9,469 bases of DNA, taken from contig CAMWUM010000051.1 in assembly GCA_947177435.1 (NCBI GenBank), positions 1-9,469 of the forward strand, in the 5' to 3' direction. The notes under the pieces were generated by a model. The model saw only the letters and a program-made list of their open reading frames with translations. It did not search any database and was not told the origin of the DNA. A program made the position numbers and the translations under genes. The stretch is from an uncultured Muribaculaceae bacterium (GTDB lineage: Bacteria; Bacteroidota; Bacteroidia; Bacteroidales; Muribaculaceae). Within the stretch, counting starts at the first letter, position 1; every line of letters starts with the position of its first letter. Positions 1-7,000 of the stretch are shown here, piece after piece.

Positions 1-610
1 CGTTGCGGGTGCACTGCTCGGGGGTGAACTTGTAGGCGCCGTGGCTGGTGCCGATAGAGATTGCGAGGCTGTCGCAGCCGGTGCGGGTGGCGAAGTCAAC
101 GACTTCCTCGGGATTGGTGTAGGTGTGGTGGTCGGAAGAAACCTCATCCTCAACGCCGGCGAGCACGCCGAGCTCGCCTTCGACGGTTACGTCGAACTGG
201 TGAGCGTAGTCAACGACCTTCTTGGTCAGGGCAACGTTCTCTTCGTAGGGGAGGTGCGAGCCGTCGATCATAACCGACGAGAAGCCGCAGTCGATGCAGT
301 CCTTGCAGGTCTCGAAGGTGTCGCCGTGGTCGAGGTGAAGCACGATCTGGGGATTCTCCCAGCCGAGTTCCTTAGCGTACTCGACGGCGCCCTGAGCCAT
401 GTAGCGGAGGAGGGTAGCGTTGGCGTAGTTGCGAGCGCCCTTAGACACTTGCAGGATAACGGGCGACTTCTCCTCGGCAGCGGCCTTGATGATGGCCTGC
501 AGCTGCTCCATATTGTTGAAGTTGAAGGCGGGGATGGCGTATCCGCCCTTGATTGCCTTGGCAAACATCTCGCGGGTGTTGACGAGGCCTAAGTCTTTGT
601 AACTTACCAT
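1..610 (-). CDS. fba: Class II fructose-1,6-bisphosphate aldolase (partial, C-terminus outside window)
   Basis: Zinc-dependent cytosolic glycolytic/gluconeogenic enzyme that reversibly splits fructose-1,6-bisphosphate into dihydroxyacetone phosphate and glyceraldehyde-3-phosphate. The window holds the first 203 codons, from the ATG at 610-608, with no stop, so the gene runs off the left edge; I expect about 330 residues in full. Class II signatures are in order: HLDHG at 92-96, with a metal-ligand His and catalytic Asp; SVMIDGSHLPYEENV at 112-126; VEGELG at 143-148; and SIGTSHGAYKF at 185-195, with phosphate- and metal-binding residues. The start MVSYKDLGLVNTREMF agrees with Bacteroides homologues as I remember them. 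A -7 promoter element lies about 40 bp upstream. It is divergent from the Rid-like gene. Family identity is very secure; the symbol follows common usage. Confidence 0.96.
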   Translation of the reverse strand, partial: MVSYKDLGLVNTREMFAKAIKGGYAIPAFNFNNMEQLQAIIKAAAEEKSPVILQVSKGARNYANATLLRYMAQGAVEYAKELGWENPQIVLHLDHGDTFETCKDCIDCGFSSVMIDGSHLPYEENVALTKKVVDYAHQFDVTVEGELGVLAGVEDEVSSDHHTYTNPEEVVDFATRTGCDSLAISIGTSHGAYKFTPEQCTRN

Positions 611-649
611 GTTGAACAAATATTGATGTGTTTGATAGTTTTCTAAGCG

Positions 650-657
650 CAAAGATA
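650..657 (-). promoter_or_regulatory. Bacteroidetes -7 promoter element for fba
   Basis: Read on the minus strand, this is TATCTTTG, an exact match to TAnnTTTG. It lies 39 bp before the fba start, giving a leader of roughly 35 nt. I see no clear TTG at the -33 spacing, only T-rich sequence. Confidence 0.6.
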
Positions 658-702
658 GCTATTTTTTCGTTAAAATGCAGGGATTGTATGGCATAAATTT
701 TG

Positions 703-710
703 TAATTTTG
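703..710 (+). promoter_or_regulatory. Candidate -7 promoter element for the Rid-like gene
   Basis: TAATTTTG fits TAnnTTTG and ends only 4 bp before the ATG at 715. A TTG at 684-686 is the only -33 candidate; its 16-bp spacing is shorter than the usual 19-21 bp. If the element is used, transcription would start at or next to the start codon. Confidence 0.4.
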
Positions 711-714
711 CGGT

Positions 715-1833
715 ATGGAATACTCTAAGCATTCTTTTTCCGAGCTGTCGGTAGAGGCCCGCGTCGCTTCTCACAGCCCGGAGAGGGGCATTGCCGAGCA
801 CCACGCCGTGCTGCAATGCCTCGATTTGCGCATGCCTTTTGCCCAGCAGCTGGCCTCGATGCGCCAGGCTGTTGCGCGCCTTGCGGCCCTGCTGCCCAAG
901 GCGCGCCCCGTATTTGCCCGCTATTTCGTGAGCGACGCGGCCAATCAGGCTCAAGGCCTGTCCGACGGCTGGGAGTGCGCCGTGTCGGTGGTGCAACAGC
1001 CGCCGCTCAACGGCGCGAAGCTGGCCCTGTGGATTTACTATCAGGAGGAGGCGCGCCCCGTGCGCTCCGGCTCGATGTGGATGGTGGAGCATGGCTCCTG
1101 CCGCCACTACTGGCTTGGCTCGGCTTGCGTGCCCGGTGCTGACTCGTACAAAGCGACTTACGATATGCTCGATGACTATGCCCGTCAACTCGGAGACATG
1201 GGCATGAACCTGGCTGACAACTGCATGCGCACGTGGTTTTTCGTGCGCGACGTCGATGTCAACTATCGTGGCGTGGTCGAGGGGCGCAACCGCCTGTTTG
1301 ACCGCCATGGCCTGACGGCCGACACTCACTATATCGCCAGCACCGGCATTGGCGGAGTGCCTGCGCGCCCCGACGTGGCCGTGCTCATGGACGCCTACGC
1401 CGTGGGCGGCATCAAGCCTGAGCAAGTGAAGTACCTGCACGCGCCCTCGCATCTCAATCCCACTCACGAGTACGGCGTGGCCTTCGAGCGAGGCACGGCT
1501 GTGGATTACCCAGACCGGCGCCACGTGTTCATCTCCGGCACAGCCAGCATCAACAACCGTGGCGAGGTGGAACACCCCGGCGACATAGTGCGCCAGACCG
1601 CACGCATGCTCGAAAACGTAGAGGCCCTTCTTGCCGACGCCGAGTGCGGCTGGCGTGACGTGGCACATTGCATTGTCTACCTGCGCGATACGGCAGACTA
1701 CACCGTCGTATCAGAGATTTTCGCCGAGCGGCTGCCCGACATGCCGCGCGTCATCACCCTCGCCCCCGTTTGCCGCCCCGGCTGGCTGGTCGAGGTCGAG
1801 TGCATGGCCATTAAGGCTATTCATAATGCATAA
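715..1833 (+). CDS. Two-domain Rid/YjgF-family protein, chorismatase-like
   Basis: A 372-residue soluble protein with no signal peptide. The C-terminal part (about 265-370) is a Rid/YjgF/UK114-type domain: HVFISGTASINNRGEV at 270-285, GDIVRQTARMLENVEALL at 289-306, VAHCIVYLRD at 316-325, and a final APVCRPGWLVEVECMAI at 350-366. The N-terminal part (about 60-260) includes ADNCMRTWFFVRDVDVNY at 167-184 and THYIASTGIGG at 204-214. This two-domain layout resembles FkbO/Hyg5-type chorismatases, which release pyruvate from chorismate, and a conserved Bacteroidales group usually annotated only as Rid-family. Chorismate as substrate is therefore a hypothesis; catalytic residues were not verified. 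The first ATG was chosen because the N-terminus resembles remembered homologues. The stop lies inside a heptamer repeat array. It is probably cotranscribed with the small secreted gene 32 bp downstream. Confidence 0.85.
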   Translation: MEYSKHSFSELSVEARVASHSPERGIAEHHAVLQCLDLRMPFAQQLASMRQAVARLAALLPKARPVFARYFVSDAANQAQGLSDGWECAVSVVQQPPLNGAKLALWIYYQEEARPVRSGSMWMVEHGSCRHYWLGSACVPGADSYKATYDMLDDYARQLGDMGMNLADNCMRTWFFVRDVDVNYRGVVEGRNRLFDRHGLTADTHYIASTGIGGVPARPDVAVLMDAYAVGGIKPEQVKYLHAPSHLNPTHEYGVAFERGTAVDYPDRRHVFISGTASINNRGEVEHPGDIVRQTARMLENVEALLADAECGWRDVAHCIVYLRDTADYTVVSEIFAERLPDMPRVITLAPVCRPGWLVEVECMAIKAIHNA

Positions 1834-1863
1834 TTCATAGCGCCTAATTCATAATTGATAAGT
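1822..1863 (+). repeat. Degenerate heptamer array (six 7-bp units, consensus CATAATT)
   Basis: Six contiguous 7-bp units start at 1822, 1829, 1836, 1843, 1850 and 1857. Two are exactly CATAATT (1829-1835, 1850-1856); the others are CATAATG, CATAGCG, CCTAATT and GATAAGT. The array covers the last three codons and stop of the Rid-like gene and ends 2 bp before the next ATG, so it forms nearly the whole intergenic spacer. I see no TAnnTTTG promoter in it. Confidence 0.75.
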
Positions 1864-1865
1864 AT

Positions 1866-2258
1866 ATGAAGAAATTTTTTGCTGTCATCGCAGTTGTGAT
1901 GATGAGCCTGCTGGCATTCAACACGGCACAGGCCGATGCCCGCGAAGATCTGCTCGCAGGAGCAAAGGAAATCAATGACACCTGCCCTATGGGCGATGAC
2001 GTCGTGCTGAAGTCTGTCAAGGTCGATGGCGACAACCTCGTGTTCACCTACGTTATGCCTGTGAGCAAGGCCGATTTGGATATGTTCAAGACCGTCGAAA
2101 AAGACGTGATGGATGGATTGGTAGCCGATATGCGCAACGATGAAGTATTCAAGCAGCTGTTTGACCTCTGCAAGGCTGCCAAGTGCAACCTCGTCATCCG
2201 CTTTTCCAACGCCCAAGGCCAGTATGTCGACATGACACTCCCCAACTCAAAACTATAA
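1866..2258 (+). CDS. Small secreted (periplasmic) protein of unknown function
   Basis: A 130-residue protein with a clear Sec signal peptide: MKKFF, a hydrophobic core at 4-18, and likely cleavage after AQA at residue 23. The mature part is about 107 residues, with three Cys (C40, C102, C107). It contains EINDTCPMG at 35-43, then a VKVDGDNLVFTYVM strand region at 51-64, and ends in a polar strand, QGQYVDMTLPN. This resembles small Bacteroidales exported proteins I remember with an 'INxxCPM...NVVYTY' core, but no function is known to me. There is no lipobox, so it is probably soluble in the periplasm. It likely shares a transcript with the upstream Rid-like gene. Its stop directly abuts the stop of the convergent ResB-CcsA gene. 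Confidence 0.8.
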   Translation: MKKFFAVIAVVMMSLLAFNTAQADAREDLLAGAKEINDTCPMGDDVVLKSVKVDGDNLVFTYVMPVSKADLDMFKTVEKDVMDGLVADMRNDEVFKQLFDLCKAAKCNLVIRFSNAQGQYVDMTLPNSKL

Positions 2259-4154
2259 TTAGGCGTAGGAGTGGAGGCCGCCGAGGAGGTAGTTGGCGCC
2301 GAAATAGGTGAAGATGACCGTGAGGATTGCGCAAAGGAGGTAGGCGTGGAGCACGCGGTCTTTGCGGAATGCAGACAGCCTGCGGCTGCCCCAATGCGCG
2401 GGCAGGGCATAGACAAGCCACATCACCAGCGCGCACGTCTCTTTCGGGTCCCAGCCCCAGTAGCGCCCCCATGTCTGGTTGGCCCACACGGCTCCGATGA
2501 ATATGCCGACGCCCAGAAGGCATACGGCGGGTGTGAGCATTATGCGGTTGAGCGAGCCGAGCTGGCGGCTGCGTTCCGGCGTACGCGACAGCAAAGCCAC
2601 AGCCGAGAGGATGGCCATGAGCATGAACATAGCGTAAGCTATCATCACCACCATGACATGGACCGACAAGAGCGGGCTGCTCAACACCGGCATCATCGTG
2701 CCGATTTGCGGCGCGCTTCCTCCCATGGCTGTTACAAACAGCGCCATAGCGCCGACTGTCATCAGTCCGCCGCGCAATGTCAAGTTTCCACACAGGCAGG
2801 CTCCCGCAAAGGAGGCCAAGGCCATGAACATCATGGTTTCAGGGCCGTTGGAGAGAGGCAGGTGGCCGCTAATCCACCACAGCAGCCCCATTATTGATGC
2901 CGCGTAGAGGCACAGCGCGATTGCGGCGACGAAAGCGCCGGCGCGCATCCATCTTTTTGAGCCGATGGGGAAAAGCGACAAAATCAGCGAGGAAAGTCCG
3001 AGGACGATGGCGAAGATGCCGGCAATGGCCGGGCGCGCGGCCGCATTGTAGATTCTCTCTGCGTCGATTTTTGCTTCAGACGGCAACGCCGCGCCGACGG
3101 CATACCGCCTTTGCCCCTCCTTCAGTTTTTCCAATTCCTCATTGGCCTGCACATTTTTGCCTCTCATCAGCAGGTCTTTGATAGTCGGCATTGCGGCCTG
3201 CATAAACACCCACTGATCAAGCTCCATGCTCGAGGGGCGCCAGCCGGTCAGCGACAGCCACTCCATACGGCCTTCGACGGTGTGATAGGGGTATATCTTG
3301 AATATCTCGCCCGTGCCCAGCCACTGCACCAACGCAAGCTTTTCGGCAGCCTTTTTCTCTGCCTTGGTCGCCGGAAATGCCGGCACGGACATCAGCTCGG
3401 GATGAGTCTGAATGTAATCGCCGCGCCACTGGTCATAGTAAAACAGCCAGCCTGACAAGATCTGTTCTGACGTCAGCCCTTGATAAGTACAGCTACCATA
3501 AAGCGATGCGGCGACATCGCGGGCCAACGTCTGCATCGGACAAACGCGGTCATGCCAATACACCAGCACCCGTCCGAAATTTGCCGCCAAGGGCCGCTGC
3601 ATCGCCGGCAGCCGCTCGGCCGTGGCCGCGTGGGCTGGCACGACTGCCAACAGAAGCGCCATCACCGCCAGACCCTTGCGGTATTTCCTCAACAGCGCGC
3701 GCCAGGCCGTCTTTTTCTGGAAGAAAAAGCCCAGCATGCCGATGCCGAGCATGGCATAGCCGACGTAGGTTATGCCTGTGCCGAAGGGGTCGTGGCTGAT
3801 CGAGAAAACGGAGTAGCCGGGTCCTATTCCCGACTGATAGAAGCGCCAGCCGCGGCACTCTCCCACCTTATTCATCGCCACGGCGATTTTGCGCCCGTCG
3901 ATATCCACCACGCTGCGGAAATCCATCGGCGTGGCGGTGGCCGGATAGTAGATTATCTCGACTTTGTCCAGGCTCACCGAGAAGGGAAACTCGCCGCGGC
4001 CGGGACCCGACGACTTCTCAAAGCGCGCGACGGGCTCGGCGCCTTCTGTGAGAGTCAGCGTGCCCTGGATACCGAAGAAATGAGTGACAATTGCCCCGAC
4101 CAGCATGACGGCCAGGGCAATGTGCAGAAGGATGGTGAAGGGCTGATGTTTCAT
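2259..4154 (-). CDS. ccsBA: ResB-CcsA fusion, system II cytochrome c heme ligase (CcsBA type)
   Basis: A 631-residue polytopic inner-membrane protein that exports heme and attaches it to CxxCH motifs of periplasmic cytochromes. The N-terminal ResB-like part has a membrane segment at about 6-28, a short periplasmic domain at 29-125, and membrane segments at about 127-145 and 161-178. A periplasmic stretch follows to about 372. The C-terminal CcsA part has further membrane helices and the WWD heme-handling motif at 557-572 (WGRYWGWDPKE). Candidate heme-ligand histidines by analogy with studied CcsBA proteins are H499 (SVHVMV) and H628 (GLHSY) on the periplasmic side, and H11 or H25 plus H587 within membrane helices; these assignments are inferred. 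The ATG overlaps the stop of the cytochrome gene (ATGA), implying translational coupling and a dedicated client. It is last in the operon. Confidence 0.93.
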   Translation of the reverse strand: MKHQPFTILLHIALAVMLVGAIVTHFFGIQGTLTLTEGAEPVARFEKSSGPGRGEFPFSVSLDKVEIIYYPATATPMDFRSVVDIDGRKIAVAMNKVGECRGWRFYQSGIGPGYSVFSISHDPFGTGITYVGYAMLGIGMLGFFFQKKTAWRALLRKYRKGLAVMALLLAVVPAHAATAERLPAMQRPLAANFGRVLVYWHDRVCPMQTLARDVAASLYGSCTYQGLTSEQILSGWLFYYDQWRGDYIQTHPELMSVPAFPATKAEKKAAEKLALVQWLGTGEIFKIYPYHTVEGRMEWLSLTGWRPSSMELDQWVFMQAAMPTIKDLLMRGKNVQANEELEKLKEGQRRYAVGAALPSEAKIDAERIYNAAARPAIAGIFAIVLGLSSLILSLFPIGSKRWMRAGAFVAAIALCLYAASIMGLLWWISGHLPLSNGPETMMFMALASFAGACLCGNLTLRGGLMTVGAMALFVTAMGGSAPQIGTMMPVLSSPLLSVHVMVVMIAYAMFMLMAILSAVALLSRTPERSRQLGSLNRIMLTPAVCLLGVGIFIGAVWANQTWGRYWGWDPKETCALVMWLVYALPAHWGSRRLSAFRKDRVLHAYLLCAILTVIFTYFGANYLLGGLHSYA

Positions 4155-5797
4155 ATAGCGTCGACAAACTTAATGACAGCGTCGCGGTCGGCCTTGGGCA
4201 ACTTACGGAACTGTTCGACTGAATAGCGGGCATCGCTCTGCGGCGAGTATCCATGCCACATAATGGCTTCCAGCGTGGTGCGCGCGCGGCAGTCATGCAT
4301 GCGGTCGGCCGTGGGGCTGCCGGTCACTTTCTGGTGCAACCCGCGGCCCCAGAGGGGAGTAGTGCGACACCATCCGCCGCGAATATCGTTGGCCATCAGC
4401 AGTTTGTGCTGCACCATATCGGTGTAAGGCCAAATCTTCTGGTATGGGAAGCGCGGCAACTCGTTGCCGGCGAAGAACTTGGCGGGGTCAACGATGTTGT
4501 CGGGACCGGGGGTCCATGATGGGCGGTGGCAGTAGTCGCAACCGATTTCTGCAAACAGTTCGCGGCCTCGGTTGACGTCGGGGTCGTCGACATCCCTCAC
4601 CGCCGGCACGGCCAGTCCGCGGTGCCATACCATAAGGTCGGTGTATTCGTCATCGGTCATTTCGGGGTCGAGGTTTTTGTCAGTAAGATAGGCGTATATG
4701 CGCTCTTCCATCGTGCCGGTCCAGTAAGCCGGATGCGCATGGTCAGGGTCTATGCGATTGACGTAAGCCTCAAAACCGGCCTGCACATCAGGGTCTTTCG
4801 ACGAATAGAGGGCGTACGTGCCTGCTGCGTCGAGATAGTGGTAGCGACGGTCGGAACGCGTCACGTTGGTGATGTTCCAGATGGCGTTGGCGCCGGCGGC
4901 GTCCTGCAGCGGGCCGCGCGACAGGGCATAAGTGAAGCGGCGAGCGTAGGGCGTGCCGTCGCCTTGCAGGGAGTTGGCATACATTGACTGCCACTCGCCG
5001 GCAGCATAGAAAGCCGGATTGAAGCCGTTTGGCAAGAAGCCGTCGGCCTCCTCCTGTCGATATTGAGCCAGAATGTCGCTCTCGGCGATGGCGTCGAGCA
5101 GACCTGTGCCGTATATGCCAATCGTGGACTCGAGCTTCACGGCGTAGGAGCCTGGCAGCTGATAACCCTGGCTGACGACGTAAATGGCATCCTCCGGCAT
5201 AGTGACCTCGGGATACTGCAGCTCATAGGTCTCGCCGTCGGCGAAAGCATTGCCCCAGTCATCGACTGCGTTAAGCCACCTTACGGCAATCTTCGATTCG
5301 TCGACCGGAGCCTTGAACGGCGCCACGGCGTGGCCTTGCGGCATGCCTGCGAGCCACGGCACATAGCCCTCCGTGGCGGGGTCGTACACCACCAAGAGGC
5401 ATCCGTTGCCGATTTCGTTGGTGTTGAAGCGGCCTTCTGGCAGTCGGGTGCCGTGGCCATAGTTGGGATGGCAGTGGATGCACGACGTGCGGATGTAGAC
5501 CGGGCCCAAGCCGCCTCTGACACCGCCCTGGTTGGTCATAAATGGCTTTTCAAACAGTGCTTCGCCGTTTTTGAACGACTGATAAAGCCCCTGGCGCTCA
5601 ATGGCCGGCGCGGGCTGCTCGAAAACGTTGGTAGTGCTCAGGTAGGTGGTGCCCAACTCGCCTCCGGCATAGTACCATTCAGGCAGTGTGCTGGCCTGGG
5701 GCACATCTTCATCGGTTATCTCATCGTCGGAGCAGGCCCAGAGCGACAACGCCAAGGCCGGCAGCACGATGGTTGTGTATAAAAATCTATATTTCAT
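4151..5797 (-). CDS. Two-heme cytochrome c lipoprotein, DHOR ('thiol oxidoreductase') family
   Basis: A 548-residue exported lipoprotein with two c-type heme sites: CIHCH at 106-110 and CDYCH at 420-424. The C-terminal region has the arrangement typical of the di-haem oxidoreductase/putative peroxidase family (distant relatives of MauG and bacterial cytochrome c peroxidases): RTTPLWGRGL at 478-487, then MHDCRARTTLEAIMWHG at 500-516. The signal peptide is MKYRFLYTT plus a hydrophobic core, with lipidation at C22 (LWAC). CSDDE follows, resembling Bacteroidetes surface-export signals. I chose MKYRF (5797-5795) over a Met nine codons upstream, which would put non-signal residues first and leave no gap to the imelysin gene. 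It lies 23 bp after the imelysin and overlaps the heme ligase gene by 4 bp. Electron donor, acceptor and substrate are unknown; peroxide reduction or metal oxidation are possibilities. Confidence 0.92.
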   Translation of the reverse strand: MKYRFLYTTIVLPALALSLWACSDDEITDEDVPQASTLPEWYYAGGELGTTYLSTTNVFEQPAPAIERQGLYQSFKNGEALFEKPFMTNQGGVRGGLGPVYIRTSCIHCHPNYGHGTRLPEGRFNTNEIGNGCLLVVYDPATEGYVPWLAGMPQGHAVAPFKAPVDESKIAVRWLNAVDDWGNAFADGETYELQYPEVTMPEDAIYVVSQGYQLPGSYAVKLESTIGIYGTGLLDAIAESDILAQYRQEEADGFLPNGFNPAFYAAGEWQSMYANSLQGDGTPYARRFTYALSRGPLQDAAGANAIWNITNVTRSDRRYHYLDAAGTYALYSSKDPDVQAGFEAYVNRIDPDHAHPAYWTGTMEERIYAYLTDKNLDPEMTDDEYTDLMVWHRGLAVPAVRDVDDPDVNRGRELFAEIGCDYCHRPSWTPGPDNIVDPAKFFAGNELPRFPYQKIWPYTDMVQHKLLMANDIRGGWCRTTPLWGRGLHQKVTGSPTADRMHDCRARTTLEAIMWHGYSPQSDARYSVEQFRKLPKADRDAVIKFVDAI

Positions 5798-5820
5798 TAT
5801 GGTAACAGTATGCAGGCAAA

Positions 5821-6972
5821 TCAATGGCTGGTAACGGCGGCCATGGCCTTTTCAAGCGCGTCCACGAGCGTCTCGCCTGTGGCCTTCATGGCTGCCTCGC
5901 TCAGCGCGCCGGTGGCGTTTTTGGCAAAGGGTTCGGGCACAAGCTCAATCGCAGCGATGGCATTGTCGATGGCCTGACGCACCTCGGCGTCGGCTGCGGC
6001 ATCCACGCTCTTGACGTAATCGCTGACAGATGCGTCGCCCGAGCGGCTGCCCATGTATGCGTTGCGCACCGAGCGAATATTGTCGGCGAAGTCCTCGATT
6101 GAGTTGAGGGAGTATGGCGACTCAATATAGTTCTTATCCTCGACAGACGAACCAATGTGCGGACGTCCGATTTTGGTGCTTCCGACCTCGTCGGCTATGT
6201 CAATGCAACCTTGGATGATTTCCTCGGCAGCCTCCTGATAGGTCTTGAAGCGCGACCCGGGCTGACCGGCATTCTTCATTTCCCAACCGTATTCCTCGCT
6301 GTAGTCGAGCTCGGCATCGGCAAGGATTTCACGCTTGGCGGCCGAGACGTTGGCGGTACCGGCCCAGCAGGCTTCGAGGCAGACGCACTGCTGGCACAGG
6401 TCGTCGGCCACGGCCACGAGATATTCCAACTCTTCGGGAGCATAGTCGATGGAGTGTACGAGCGACGTATTCTCGTCCTCGCTCAGCTGAAATAGCATGT
6501 ATTCTACGGAATGGAAGCCAATCAGACCATAGCCGCCGTTGTTTTCCAGCGACCAGCTGTTGCCGCTTCTGATCTGCACGAGCAGGTTTTCCATCGCGGC
6601 CTTGTCCAAGGGCCATGAGTCGATATGAGGATCAATGTTGTGGTTGGCGGCGGGGCCGAACAGGAAAGCCTCGCTGAGCTCCCAGTGTTTGCGGGCCATT
6701 TTCCAAGCCTCGCCGGCCGCCTTGACGTCGCTTTCGGCCAATGTGCCGGCGGCATGCTTTTCCTGCATGGCGTGGCAGAGGTCGCGCATCTCGATGGCGG
6801 CATCGGCCATGGCCTGATAAGTGGGCAGCACGGTGTGGTCAACATACGCCTCGGTGGCGGCTTTGAGCATAAGTTCTTTGGTCGACGCCTCGTTGGGCTC
6901 GTCTGACTTGTCACTGCACCCGACTATCGGCAGTGAGCACAGCGCAAGAAGCATAATCTTTGAAATTTTCAT
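5821..6972 (-). CDS. Imelysin family (peptidase M75-like) lipoprotein, putative metal binder
   Basis: A 383-residue envelope lipoprotein: hydrophobic signal at 5-18 and lipobox IVGC with C19, followed by SDKSDE. The imelysin signature GxHxxE is present as GFHSVEY (G152, H154, E157). The family pattern WELSEAFLFGPAANHNIDPHIDSWPLDK precedes it at about 97-124, and DIADEVGSTKIGRP (258-271) and ESPYSLNSIEDFADNIRSV (284-302) follow. Despite the peptidase name, characterised relatives are linked to iron uptake (EfeO M75 domain, cyanobacterial IrpA), and the His-Glu motif is thought to bind metal. It is second in the operon, 28 bp after the porin and 23 bp before the heme protein. Metal binding and iron specificity are inferred from the family; the fold assignment is secure. 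Confidence 0.93.
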   Translation of the reverse strand: MKISKIMLLALCSLPIVGCSDKSDEPNEASTKELMLKAATEAYVDHTVLPTYQAMADAAIEMRDLCHAMQEKHAAGTLAESDVKAAGEAWKMARKHWELSEAFLFGPAANHNIDPHIDSWPLDKAAMENLLVQIRSGNSWSLENNGGYGLIGFHSVEYMLFQLSEDENTSLVHSIDYAPEELEYLVAVADDLCQQCVCLEACWAGTANVSAAKREILADAELDYSEEYGWEMKNAGQPGSRFKTYQEAAEEIIQGCIDIADEVGSTKIGRPHIGSSVEDKNYIESPYSLNSIEDFADNIRSVRNAYMGSRSGDASVSDYVKSVDAAADAEVRQAIDNAIAAIELVPEPFAKNATGALSEAAMKATGETLVDALEKAMAAVTSH

Positions 6973-7000
6973 ATCTTGATGTTTTTAGTGTATTTACTGA

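Noticed and set aside
41..592. Plus-strand open frame of 183 codons
   Set aside because: It is the antisense of the aldolase, whose minus-strand translation shows all class II motifs.
670..1668. Minus-strand open frame of 332 codons opposite the Rid-like gene
   Set aside because: His/Ala/Val-rich translation typical of the complement of a GC-rich gene; the plus strand encodes a recognisable family. It would also run through the fba promoter region.
2236..2273. CACTCC ... GGAGTG inverted repeat spanning the two convergent stop codons
   Set aside because: Only a 6-bp stem with a 26-bp loop and no U-tract on either side; too weak to call a terminator.
3480..4226. Plus-strand open frame of 248 codons
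   Set aside because: Complement of ccsBA and the end of the cytochrome gene; no recognisable domain and unlikely composition.
5063..5782. Plus-strand open frame of 239 codons
   Set aside because: Complement of the di-heme cytochrome gene, which has intact heme motifs.
5798..5824. Upstream Met (nine codons earlier) as start of the di-heme cytochrome
   Set aside because: The extra residues MICLHTVTI would precede a normal lipoprotein signal peptide; MKYRF is a typical start and leaves a normal 23-bp gap.
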